A stretch of DNA of 15,755 nt from CAZCWM01 sp964622625 (GCA_964622625.1 CAZUUQ010000067.1:1-15755), one strand, 5' to 3'; shown: positions 1 through 7,437, numbered from the stretch's first letter. A program made the numbers and translations. The notes: generated from the letters alone by a model not told the origin.

Positions 1-54
1 TGTTTTAGCCATGCCGCCAGCGTTCAATCTGAGCCAGGATCAAACTCTTCAATT
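1..54 (-). rRNA. rrs: 16S ribosomal RNA, 5' end only (partial)
   Basis: The reverse complement reads into the near-universal bacterial 16S start: the 27F primer site (AGAGTTTGATCCTGGCTCAG), followed by ATTGAACGCTGGCGGCATGG. The mature 5' end is placed at about 54 by comparison with the E. coli start (AAATTGAAGAGTTTGATC); it could differ by a few bases. The rest of the gene lies outside the window to the left. Too little is present to classify the organism from rRNA. Confidence 0.97.
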
Positions 55-404
55 GGTTATCGTTGGCACCGGAAAACCGGTGTTGCCTTCCAAAGAAGGT
101 TGACCTAGCGCCCCGATTTTCATCGGGGCAGGTCGCGTCGACAATCTTCATTGCCGACATACTCATCCTCTAGAACACGGATATAAACCCGTGTCCTGGG
201 TCACATTTAGGGTGAGCCACGTCCGGTCGGGCAAGCCCGCCGGACTTCTGGTTATAGACGCCGGCCTTGGTTTGTGACAACCTTCGGCCGCGCCCACAAC
301 CTCGTGGCGTTCCAACTGTTCACTTGTCAAAGATCAACCTGGGCGGCCCGCAGCAACCCGCCGCTGACCGAACCGTCATCACCCCCGTGTCGAGGGGGCT
401 GAGC
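55..404 (-). other. 16S rRNA leader (pre-rRNA 5' region) with stacked hairpins
   Basis: No credible protein gene lies here. The stretch between the proximal promoter and the 16S start holds at least six short inverted repeats: 67-82 (6 bp, AAAA loop), 86-99 (5 bp), 110-129 (8 bp, 4-base loop), 175-194 (6 bp), 221-245 (11 bp with one bulged base), and 382-398 (5 bp of C/G, close to the expected transcript start). None is followed by a T-run on the minus strand, so they look like leader or RNase III processing structure rather than terminators. I found no convincing boxA antitermination element. Confidence 0.6.
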
Positions 405-432
405 ATCTTAGCGGGGGGGTCGGGTTTGTCAA
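405..432 (-). promoter_or_regulatory. Proximal rRNA promoter (predicted)
   Basis: On the minus strand, a perfect -35 TTGACA (432-427) is followed 16 bases later by TAAGAT (410-405), which matches four of six -10 consensus bases. Transcription would start near 398 and run toward the 16S gene, about 345 bases downstream. This is a sequence-only sigma70-type call. Confidence 0.5.
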
Positions 433-504
433 GCGGCACTGTTCGCCCGGCACGGGGTTGTTGATAACCCCCCAGGCAGCGCCAACCGCCCCGCGAACCC
501 CTGT

Positions 505-533
505 ATTGCAGCCGAAATCGCTGGCGTTGTCAA
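505..533 (-). promoter_or_regulatory. Distal rRNA promoter (predicted)
   Basis: On the minus strand, a perfect TTGACA (533-528) is followed after 17 bases by TGCAAT (510-505; four of six matches). It lies 101 bases upstream of the proximal TTGACA and downstream of the ceramidase-like gene that ends at 626. It would form a tandem promoter pair for the rRNA gene, as is common in bacterial rrn operons. No clear intrinsic terminator separates it from the upstream operon. Confidence 0.45.
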
Positions 534-625
534 GAGACTTTTTACTTGTTTTATCGCCTCGCCGCAGGGAGATTGCCGCTTGGTCAATTCGGATTCTGTA
601 TGCGACTGAGGCCGGCTCATTTCGG

Positions 626-1894
626 CTAGTCATCGAGCAATTGTCGCAACAATTCGGTAGCGCCGTTTACCAAACGCTGCTCCGTACCGCGCCAGACACG
701 AGCCCTGACCCCAGGGCCCAATTCGTAACCCCCTTCGTCAAACGCCCGCTCCGTCGGCAGGTAGCCGATCATGTCCTCGGCATAGCCCACCACAGCCGTC
801 TCCTTAAAGGGCGAAGCGCTCTTGATCTGCAGGCCGATCTCCACGAACGGCTCGCCGGGCATGAAAAGCCATGCGGTCTGGCCCAGACGCAGACCCGCAA
901 GGGGTGCGACAACGGTCCGGCGAACCGGCTCGCCGTTGACGGTGCTGCGCCCCGTGAGTGTGACGCGGCTGCGGCGCAGCGCCAGCGGCTCGGGTCGCAC
1001 CGGCCGGGCCCGCTTCAAAGCCTCCTCCACCACCTTCGCCAGCTTCCTGCCGTGCGCCGCCGCCCGCCTCGGACCGCCCGACACCGTCGGCGGGTTGATG
1101 TCCCCGGCCGCGCCGTTGAAGAACAGCACCACCGCGCCGGCATGCTTTTTCCGCACGGCCAGTGCCATCTCGCCCGGATAGTCCGGCGAAATGCTGCGTA
1201 TGCACATTTCATGCACCGGGTGGCAGGTGGCGTTGACCAGCACGGCGATCGTACGCCCGTCCGCCTGACGCTCGACGGCCAGAACGTGCACCCGATCATC
1301 GACAGGGCCGCAGTCGCACACAATGTCCTTGCGGGCGATCGGTGGATGGGAAAGCTCGATGCCTCGCACAGTCATGATCCGCCGGTAGATGGCAAGTCCC
1401 GGCGCCTTGACGCTGGCGGTTCGGATGACGGCTGGGACGAGGGCCGCAATCGCATCACGGATCGCCTGGCCGATGCGCGTGGCCAATTCGTCGACCCACT
1501 TGCGGAAGGGATGGGTCTTGTAGAGATCCGTAGCGGTCAGCGTTTCGGGGGCCGAGTGCGTGTGCGTGGCGGCGATGACCAGATCGGCGTTATCGATGCA
1601 CCGGCCGGCGGCGATGATGATGCGACGACGAAAGCGTTCCTGGCTCCCCACCGCCCTGCCGGCGAGGCCCAGCAAGTCAAGCGACACCAGCGCCATCCGC
1701 CGACCCTGCTGCTCCAGGACCAGAACGTTGGCCAGCAACGGTAGCCGCACACCCTCGAAAGGCTCCCATCGGCCGTCCACAGCTGACATCAGCAGGCCAA
1801 CCTCCAGGGGGGGGGTGATGGGTGTTTGTGAAGCGGCGGCCAGCAGCGGCTGCGGTTCGTGGGCTTCATGATCACGGTCACGGCGAGATTTCAC
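626..1894 (-). CDS. Neutral/alkaline ceramidase-like metallohydrolase (N-terminal domain only)
   Basis: About 422 residues. It resembles the catalytic domain of neutral/alkaline non-lysosomal ceramidases. Visible landmarks are ATHTHSAP (His 111 and 113), ATCHPVHE (His 225), SPDYPGEMA, NGAAGDINP (about 260-268), MPGEPF (Glu 348) and GYLPTERAFDEGGYE (Tyr 378). The His/His/Glu/Tyr set matches the zinc ligands of Pseudomonas ceramidase. The nucleophilic Ser of the NxGxxSP motif is Asn here, and the ceramidase C-terminal domain is missing, so ceramide hydrolysis is doubtful; another amide or ester substrate is more likely. No signal peptide is seen. I chose GTG at 1894 because AGGAG sits 8 bases upstream; an in-frame ATG at 1912 lacks such a site. 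It is the last gene of the five-gene operon, 24 bases after the acetyltransferase gene. Confidence 0.8.
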   Translation of the reverse strand: MKSRRDRDHEAHEPQPLLAAASQTPITPPLEVGLLMSAVDGRWEPFEGVRLPLLANVLVLEQQGRRMALVSLDLLGLAGRAVGSQERFRRRIIIAAGRCIDNADLVIAATHTHSAPETLTATDLYKTHPFRKWVDELATRIGQAIRDAIAALVPAVIRTASVKAPGLAIYRRIMTVRGIELSHPPIARKDIVCDCGPVDDRVHVLAVERQADGRTIAVLVNATCHPVHEMCIRSISPDYPGEMALAVRKKHAGAVVLFFNGAAGDINPPTVSGGPRRAAAHGRKLAKVVEEALKRARPVRPEPLALRRSRVTLTGRSTVNGEPVRRTVVAPLAGLRLGQTAWLFMPGEPFVEIGLQIKSASPFKETAVVGYAEDMIGYLPTERAFDEGGYELGPGVRARVWRGTEQRLVNGATELLRQLLDD

Positions 1895-1918
1895 GGCGGG
1901 AACTCCTGGCATGTCGGC

Positions 1919-2866
1919 TCACGTTGCGGCCATCTCAAGCACACGCCCAAGATTCAAACCAAAGGGCACGAAACCACAACGGGCGTACGTGCCTGCGGCC
2001 GCCTGATTATGCATCTCCGTGTAGACGCTGGCGACGCGCGCTCCGCGGTCATAGCCTGCCCGCATGGCGCGATTCACCAGGGAGGACGCCAGTCCCAGCC
2101 GTCGGCGCTCCGGGTTCACTCCCATCATGTAGATATCCAGACACGGGCTGCCCAGCCGCGCAGCCAGATGCGGCAGCAGGACGTAGCCGATCTGGCCTGT
2201 ATGCTCGCCCTCGATCGTGACATCAATCACGCGCGGCTCAAAGCCGGTCCATGACGCGGCCATGGTTTCGTGGGCCATTATAAGCGGGTGGTCGTGAAAC
2301 TCGGCCGGGACACGTGGTTCGACCAGCTTCGGGGCCGCAGGCATGGCTACGCTCTGGGTGACCGATTCATGGGCGGTGGTGTAACCGCAGTGCCGCAGAG
2401 CCTGATGCAGATGCGCGAGGCTGCTCGGCCCGGTGTATTCCCCGCCGGTGAACAGCCCGCGATAGAACGGATACCCGCCGTGCGCGTGGAAGGCATAGAT
2501 CCGCTCATGTCCCTCATCGCGCAGCCATCGCGTGGCCGTGTTGATCAAGGCTCGCCCGACTTCCAGTTCACCGGGCCGGTACACGAGCATGCTCAGTCGC
2601 GCCAGCTTCATGGTCGGGTCGTACCAGCTTTCGGTAGGTCCGGTGACCGCGGCATGGACCCAGCCGGCCACTTCACCGTTCCGCCGCGCCACCAGCAGGC
2701 CGCGCGGATCGAAGTAGGGCTTGGCCTCGACAAGTTGAGCGAATATCTCCACTGTCAGCACCGCCACGTGCCGCTCGTGCTCGCACTGACGGTTGAACAG
2801 CCTTACCAGCGCCGGGACATCACGCTTCTCATACGGCTCAACGATCACCGCCGGGGCTGTCGTCAT
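1919..2866 (-). CDS. Tandem GNAT-domain N-acetyltransferase
   Basis: 315 residues with two GNAT-type halves. The N-terminal half (about 6-165) has the fold pattern (IVEPYEKRDVPALVRLFN, GLLVARRNGEVAGWVHA, LINTATRWLRDEGHERI, YPFYRGLF) but a poor acetyl-CoA loop. The C-terminal half (about 183-311) carries a good motif A, MGVNPERRRLGLASSLV, followed by NQAAAGTYARCGFVPFG, the usual end of a GNAT domain. Probably only the C-terminal half binds acetyl-CoA. The substrate is unknown; operon context suggests a sugar- or amine-containing small molecule. ATG at 2866 was chosen because GGAG lies 8 bases upstream; the open frame extends back to 2983 but overlaps the previous gene. It starts 13 bases after that gene's stop, so the two are probably co-transcribed. 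Confidence 0.82.
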   Translation of the reverse strand: MTTAPAVIVEPYEKRDVPALVRLFNRQCEHERHVAVLTVEIFAQLVEAKPYFDPRGLLVARRNGEVAGWVHAAVTGPTESWYDPTMKLARLSMLVYRPGELEVGRALINTATRWLRDEGHERIYAFHAHGGYPFYRGLFTGGEYTGPSSLAHLHQALRHCGYTTAHESVTQSVAMPAAPKLVEPRVPAEFHDHPLIMAHETMAASWTGFEPRVIDVTIEGEHTGQIGYVLLPHLAARLGSPCLDIYMMGVNPERRRLGLASSLVNRAMRAGYDRGARVASVYTEMHNQAAAGTYARCGFVPFGLNLGRVLEMAAT

Positions 2867-2879
2867 CGGCTCATCTCCG

Positions 2880-4436
2880 TCACACACCCGTGCCACCGCC
2901 GGCCAGGGTGATCGGCAAGCCCAGTTGCCCCGCCATCGCCCGCGTCGGCGCCAGCCCGCGCGTGAAAGTCCGCCAGTGCGCATGCGTCACCACCGGCTCA
3001 TCGGCCGTCACACAGACCGTATACGCCCGGCCCGCGGCCAGGCCCAATGCGTCGCTGTCCACCATGCCCACGCCTCCCGCCGCGATGGGCAGTTTCCGCG
3101 TCACCTCCGCAGCACCCTGTCCCACCACACGTAGCACCGCCGTTGCCGGCCGCGGCCCGGGATTGAACACGTGGAAGATCTGCTGAAGTTCCTGCTCGTG
3201 ACCAGGCCCCGCATCCGCTTCGAACACACCCAGCCACTGTTCGCCCCGCGCCGTCACCGGCCCCGGCAGCAGGTGCGTGGCCGACATCGCCCCCGGACAC
3301 TGACCGCTCCACATCTCGAACTCCGCACAGGTCGTCGCTCCCACCACCGGGCCGTCCGCCTCCAGCACCAGCGACCAGGGCCGATCCAACGGCACATGCA
3401 CGTCGCGGAACGGCGGCTTGTGCAGCCAGTGCAACTGCGTCTGTCCCGCCGCCACCTCAAACGGTTCGGGCTGACTTGTGCGGCCATCGGCCTGATGGAA
3501 TGTGAGGCGTGCCCGTACCGGCCGATCCGCTAGATTGTGCGTGAACAGCAGGGACCATGTCAGATGGCAGTCCTGGTCGCGCGGCTGCAAACCGCGGTCA
3601 ATAACCAGCCCACCGGGCAGAATCCACTGCCGCCCTGCCGCCTCGCCTCGCAACATATCCTCGCGCAGCGGCTGACCCACCTCGCTCCGCGCCCCCACCA
3701 CTGTCTCGAAGCCCCGCCACCGCGCCAGTCGACTGATCTGCGGCAGGATCGGCCGATCGCTGGTCACATGAATCGCATAGTCGCCGATCAGCCGCACCGG
3801 CAGACCGTCGTCGCGTCCCTCAATCGTTGGCAACTGACGCCATAGCTCGACCACCGCCATCTGCCGCGGCTTGATGCGAACCGTCTGGCCGGCCCAGCTT
3901 GATCGCCCGCGCAGCACAAAACGCAGATGCGCCTCCACAGGCTCGTCACTTGGATTGGCCAGTGTCAGCGTCTCCTGCTCGTGCCACGCTGGCGGTCCGC
4001 CCTGGTAGCAGTCGGCCAGCACCCAGCGCGTCTCATCGATCAGCGGCCCGGCATAAGGGGCTACGCTCACGATCGCGTCGGCCGTCTGCTGCCAGAGCGT
4101 GCAGTATTCGGTCACCAATTGCGGCAATACTGGCTCGTTTGCCGTCAGCCACAGGCCGCACGCCTGGGCAGGCACCAGCATACGCCGGGCGATCAGGTCG
4201 ACCACGACGATGTCGCGTGCTTCGACGCTCAGGTCGAACCCCGTCGGCTCGCGGTCAGGATGCAGAAGCGTCACCGTGGCCCGTACCGCCCGTCCCTGCG
4301 GATTGAACACCATCAGCCGACAACGCCCTCTCGCCGGGCGCATGCAGCCGTCGCCGCCAGGTGCGGGATCAGGCGGCGGCACCACGTGTCCCAACCACCA
4401 TTGCCTGCCGTCACGTTGCGTTTGCGCTGCCGTCAT
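2880..4436 (-). CDS. Protein of four tandem ASRT-like (sensory rhodopsin transducer-type) domains
   Basis: 518 residues from ATG 4436; GTG 4490 would give 536, with its GGAG only 3 bases away. Four divergent repeats of about 115-125 residues are visible. They open with RQWWLGH (11), TRWVLAD (136), RQWILPG (269) and EQWLGVF (399). Each contains a block such as VFNPQGRAVRATVTL, LANPSDEPVEAHLRF, THNLADRPVRARLTF or VFNPGPRPATAVLRV. Each ends near LTANEPVLPQLV, VTSDRPILPQIS, LEADGPVVGATT or VTADEPVVTHAH. The pattern matches the small beta-sandwich of the Anabaena sensory rhodopsin transducer (PF07100), including the EPTGFDLSVEAR and PVLPQLVTEY segments. ASRT is a homotetramer, and related domains have been proposed to bind sugars. 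This chain may be a covalent pseudo-tetramer with a carbohydrate-binding or sensing role (inference). No signal peptide or membrane segment is seen. It lies inside the operon. Confidence 0.72.
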   Translation of the reverse strand: MTAAQTQRDGRQWWLGHVVPPPDPAPGGDGCMRPARGRCRLMVFNPQGRAVRATVTLLHPDREPTGFDLSVEARDIVVVDLIARRMLVPAQACGLWLTANEPVLPQLVTEYCTLWQQTADAIVSVAPYAGPLIDETRWVLADCYQGGPPAWHEQETLTLANPSDEPVEAHLRFVLRGRSSWAGQTVRIKPRQMAVVELWRQLPTIEGRDDGLPVRLIGDYAIHVTSDRPILPQISRLARWRGFETVVGARSEVGQPLREDMLRGEAAGRQWILPGGLVIDRGLQPRDQDCHLTWSLLFTHNLADRPVRARLTFHQADGRTSQPEPFEVAAGQTQLHWLHKPPFRDVHVPLDRPWSLVLEADGPVVGATTCAEFEMWSGQCPGAMSATHLLPGPVTARGEQWLGVFEADAGPGHEQELQQIFHVFNPGPRPATAVLRVVGQGAAEVTRKLPIAAGGVGMVDSDALGLAAGRAYTVCVTADEPVVTHAHWRTFTRGLAPTRAMAGQLGLPITLAGGGTGV

Positions 4437-4490
4437 GCCGTCACCACCCGTCGGTTTCGTGGACCGCGTCTTTCGTCCACTTACGACCAC

Positions 4491-5849
4491 TTACTCCCAC
4501 GTTGCGGCCGTGCCGTTCTGCACCGCCGCAATCTCTGCCAACGTGCTGTCAATGCTGCGCAGTGTATTCGCCGCCGCTTTCCGATCGGGCACGCCAACTT
4601 TTTCAAACTGCCCGCGCAGCCGGCGCAACTCGGCGGCATATCCGTCGCGGTCCTGCGGCTTCATACGATCCTGTAGGTAGATCGGCGGGCCGGCCGCGTC
4701 CGGATGCTTGTTCCACCACAGCGGCTCCAGCGACAGCGGACCCTGGCCCACCATATAAGTCGAGCGATCCAGGTACGCCCGCTCCGCCGCCATAAACCAT
4801 GCCGTCAGTTGATCCTGCGCGCTGCCACTGACGCCGTAAACCTTCGCCACCGCATCGCGCAACGCCTGCTGCGGCGCCAGTGTCGGATCCTGCACCATCC
4901 GCGCGGCTGTGCGCCATGACACCTCGTCGCTCGGATTGGCGAACAGCCGGTAGTAGATCTCACACGCCCGCCCGCCGTCACGCCACAATTGCGCGATCGC
5001 CTCCGCCGCCCCCAAGGCCAGCGGAAGAAACCACCGCAGACGCTCCCAGTGCTGCGGCGGCTCGACGAATGCGCCGCCCACCGAACCGAAAGCGCTGTGA
5101 AGCTGTCTGGTCAGCTCAGGGCGCAGGCCCTTGCGGCCCGACAATTCATCAACCTCCAGGATGTAATCCAGCACCTGGGACATCCGCAGGATGTGGGCAA
5201 GTTCCGTCGGCTCGTCCACGCGCAGGCCCCAGCAGGCCGTGCCGATGATCCAGTCCGGCCGCTGTCGACGCGCGTACTCGGCGCAGCGGATCAGCAGATC
5301 GGCGTGGTGCTCGGCATTCGATCGCTCCTTGCATCGCGGACAGTCGCAGCGGCCCTGGTCGGCCGACTGCATCGATGCGCCGTCGATGCCCCATCGCGGG
5401 TCCATCACGAAGTCCAGCACCCGTCGCTGCCACTCCCACCCCGCCGGCTGGAACGGGCACATCACATGCTTGTTGCCGTCGGAAGCAGCCACCTCCGGAT
5501 GCTCGCGGATGATCTGGTCGAAGCCCCATGAATAGATGCCCAGCCCTGTCACAACCTTCAGTTCGCGCTCATGCGCCGCGGCCGTGAACTGCCTGACGCG
5601 ATCGCCCCGCGCCGCCGCCTGCTTCAAATCCGTCGGCCACGCGCGGTCCACGAACAGACCCCACACGGAGTTGATCGTGATGCCGTACTCCGCCTGCGCG
5701 TCCAGAAAACGCGCCTGGTCGGCCGCAAGTTGATCGTCCCAGCGGATGCACGGCCAGGTGTCGTGCGGCGTCGGCTCGCTCGCCAGGTCGCGCAGCCAGC
5801 CGCACGTGATGCGGTAGTCGAATGTCTTGTCCTGCGTTTGTTTTATCAT
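4491..5849 (-). CDS. Putative glycoside hydrolase-like barrel protein, uncharacterised family
   Basis: 452 residues from ATG 5849 (GGGGG 7 bases upstream); GTG at 5891 is an alternative. No named enzyme is recognised, but the layout looks like a (beta/alpha)8 barrel of the glycoside hydrolase or hexosaminidase type: RWDDQLAADQARFLD (36-50), YGITINSVWGLFVDR (55-69), HERELKVVTGLGIYSWGF (93-110), DFVMDPRWGIDGASMQSADQ (146-165), IIGTACWGL (201-209). The strand ends carry acidic and aromatic residues that could form a sugar pocket. A CDCPRC motif (168-173) right after SMQSADQGR could bind a metal. Similar orphan proteins are, to my recollection, typical of Planctomycetes and Lentisphaerae. The C-terminal part (about 320-440) is helical and may be a separate domain. 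It is preceded by the GATase1-like gene and followed almost directly by the ASRT-repeat gene. Confidence 0.68.
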   Translation of the reverse strand: MIKQTQDKTFDYRITCGWLRDLASEPTPHDTWPCIRWDDQLAADQARFLDAQAEYGITINSVWGLFVDRAWPTDLKQAAARGDRVRQFTAAAHERELKVVTGLGIYSWGFDQIIREHPEVAASDGNKHVMCPFQPAGWEWQRRVLDFVMDPRWGIDGASMQSADQGRCDCPRCKERSNAEHHADLLIRCAEYARRQRPDWIIGTACWGLRVDEPTELAHILRMSQVLDYILEVDELSGRKGLRPELTRQLHSAFGSVGGAFVEPPQHWERLRWFLPLALGAAEAIAQLWRDGGRACEIYYRLFANPSDEVSWRTAARMVQDPTLAPQQALRDAVAKVYGVSGSAQDQLTAWFMAAERAYLDRSTYMVGQGPLSLEPLWWNKHPDAAGPPIYLQDRMKPQDRDGYAAELRRLRGQFEKVGVPDRKAAANTLRSIDSTLAEIAAVQNGTAATWE

Positions 5850-5894
5850 TTTCGCACCCCCACTCTCCAATGGAGTCGGATACCGCCTCACCGC

Positions 5895-6695
5895 TCACCG
5901 ACCGCTCTTGCGAACCCATGCCAGCGCCTGCTGCCAGAAGCGATCGTAGTGCTCCCACAATTCGAAGTTGATGCCCCAGTGCGGAGCGGGGTCCGACGCG
6001 TAGATCAACACCCGTCCCTTACCGTGCGTCCCGACCACCACCAGTGGATCGCCCGTCTCTCGCACGCGCACCAGCACCTGCGCGTCAGCCTTCGCCCGCA
6101 GTTCGTTGTAGCCGAACAGCGGAGCGAAAGACGACCACTTCAGGCCCTTGACCACCGGATGGTCGGGTGCCAGCACCTCGGCCGTAAAGCCCTCGGAGCT
6201 GTCCACGAGATCCTCGCCTTCCAGACACTCCACGGGCAGCGCCTCCGCCATCGGACTGCGCCGCCATCCGCCGCAGCCTTTGGAGCCCGAAAACGACAGC
6301 CAGCCGCCCAGCATCATCAGTCCACCCCCGCCGCGCACCCACCGCAGCATCGCCTTGAGCCGGTCGGGATACGTCTTGACCTGCCCCGTGCGCTGCGAAC
6401 GGTCGAAGAAGGTCGGGTACAGATTGAAGCACTTGGCCTCGACATCGCTGACGATCAACGCTGCCGAGCGGCCCATCTGCTTCTCCAACTCGCCGGGCCG
6501 CAGGCGGTAGAGCTGCCAGTTCGACAGGCACGTCAGCTCCGCCTTCGGCGACAGCGCGTCGGCCAGACGCTGACCGTAGAAGTGCAGGTCCGCGTCCTTG
6601 ATCTCTTTGTAGAACGGACTCTCAATGAACGTCGGACCGGTGTGAAACACCCAGTCGCCCAGATAGAGCACATGCGGTTTGACGGCACGGACCAT
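5895..6695 (-). CDS. GATase1-like protein, DUF1355 / PF07090 (putative glutamine amidotransferase family)
   Basis: 266 residues, close to full length for the family. Motifs recognised are HVLYLGDWVFHTGPTF (8-23), SNWQLYRLRP (58-67), IVSDVEAKCFNLYP (81-94), MLGGWLSFSG (128-137), LPVECLEGEDLVDSSEGF (153-170), GYNELRA (195-201), VVGTHGKGRVLIYASDPAPHWGINFELWE (220-248). Family members have a flavodoxin-like class I amidotransferase fold. The turn where a true amidotransferase would hold its nucleophilic Cys (GxCxG) reads GGWLSFSG, so glutaminase activity is unlikely and the real role is unknown. ATG 6695 was chosen because AAGGAGA ends 7 bases upstream; the frame is open back to 7070, but that part is antisense to the NUDIX gene and looks non-coding. 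It is the first gene of the five-gene operon. Confidence 0.85.
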   Translation of the reverse strand: MVRAVKPHVLYLGDWVFHTGPTFIESPFYKEIKDADLHFYGQRLADALSPKAELTCLSNWQLYRLRPGELEKQMGRSAALIVSDVEAKCFNLYPTFFDRSQRTGQVKTYPDRLKAMLRWVRGGGGLMMLGGWLSFSGSKGCGGWRRSPMAEALPVECLEGEDLVDSSEGFTAEVLAPDHPVVKGLKWSSFAPLFGYNELRAKADAQVLVRVRETGDPLVVVGTHGKGRVLIYASDPAPHWGINFELWEHYDRFWQQALAWVRKSGR

Positions 6696-6933
6696 GGAGG
6701 CATCTCCTTGTGCGGCGCTGCATCGGGCCGACGTATCGGCCGGAGGCAGGCAGCGTCCGCGTAAAAGCAGATGCCCCCACTCCGTAAACGGCGTGAGTTT
6801 CACCCAACATGGTAATGCCACCGTCGGCTGGTGCAAGCCCCCGTCTCTGAGGCCTCGCGTGAGCAGTTGCCACCCACATGTCAGATGACCGCGCCACTGG
6901 AGCATCACTGTCAAAGCCGTATGATGGCCGCCC
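6696..6933. promoter_or_regulatory. Divergent intergenic region between the five-gene operon and the NUDIX gene
   Basis: 238 bases that should hold the operon promoter (minus strand) and the NUDIX promoter (plus strand). On the plus strand TATGAT (6920-6925) is a good -10 match, 8 bases before the NUDIX ATG, but the -35 position is poor. On the minus strand TTGACA (6914-6909) is present but lacks a -10 at suitable spacing, and no better minus-strand pair stands out. I see no RNA gene or strong inverted repeat. Confidence 0.35.
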
Positions 6934-7437
6934 ATGGAAGCAGGACGTTCTGCCCGCCGCCACACCGCCGGCGGCGTCGTGCTCGACGCCCATGGCCGCG
7001 TACTGGTGATTGAGCGTGACGTGGTGCGCGACGGAAGACCGCGGCATGAGATCCGGCTGCCCAAGGGCAAACTCGAGCGCGGCGAAACCGACGCGCAGGC
7101 CGCCGTGCGCGAAGTCGGCGAGGAGTCGGGCTATTGGGAGCTGGCCATCGTCGCCGACCTGGGTGAGCAGGAAGTGACGTTCCAGCGCAAAGGCGAACAG
7201 ATCATCAACCGACAACGCTACTTCCTCATGCGTCTCACCAGCGACCATTGGGCCGGCCAGCGCCTGGACCCGGCCAAGGAGGAAGCCCTGTTCAAACCGC
7301 GTTGGCTGCCGAGCCTCGACGATGCCGTACAACTGCTGACCTATCCCGCCGAGCAGGCCTATGCCTTGCGTGCCAAGCGGCACCTGGAGCAAAGCATGCC
7401 CCCTGTGAATGCCGCGCGACGGGGCCTGGACCAATAG
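6934..7437 (+). CDS. NUDIX hydrolase
   Basis: 167 residues. A complete Nudix box spans 45-67 (GKLERGE, then REVGEESGY), fitting GX5EX7REUXEEXGU, so Mg-dependent cleavage of a nucleoside diphosphate linked to another group is expected. The sequence before the box (RHEIRLPKGKLERGE) resembles ADP-ribose or diadenosine polyphosphate pyrophosphatases, but the substrate cannot be assigned. The C-terminal tail (PAEQAYALRAKRHLEQ) is helical. There is no Shine-Dalgarno sequence before the ATG. A TATGAT box 8 bases upstream would start transcription almost at the ATG, suggesting a leaderless or near-leaderless mRNA. It is transcribed away from the five-gene operon and toward the Gfo/Idh/MocA pair. Confidence 0.9.
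   Translation: MEAGRSARRHTAGGVVLDAHGRVLVIERDVVRDGRPRHEIRLPKGKLERGETDAQAAVREVGEESGYWELAIVADLGEQEVTFQRKGEQIINRQRYFLMRLTSDHWAGQRLDPAKEEALFKPRWLPSLDDAVQLLTYPAEQAYALRAKRHLEQSMPPVNAARRGLDQ

Noticed and set aside
110..129. Terminator-like hairpin in the rRNA leader
   Set aside because: The 8-bp stem is good, but no T-run follows on either strand, so it is more likely leader structure.
302..330. Third rRNA promoter from TTGACA at 330-325
   Set aside because: No -10-like hexamer is found at 15-19 bases spacing; kept only as part of the spacing observation.
458..1744. Long plus-strand open frame of 428 codons
   Set aside because: It lies antisense to the ceramidase-like gene, has no family motifs and a composition typical of a high-GC shadow frame.
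6696..7070. N-terminal extension of the GATase1-like protein (125 codons)
   Set aside because: It overlaps the NUDIX gene in antisense, lacks family similarity, and a strong Shine-Dalgarno precedes ATG 6695.
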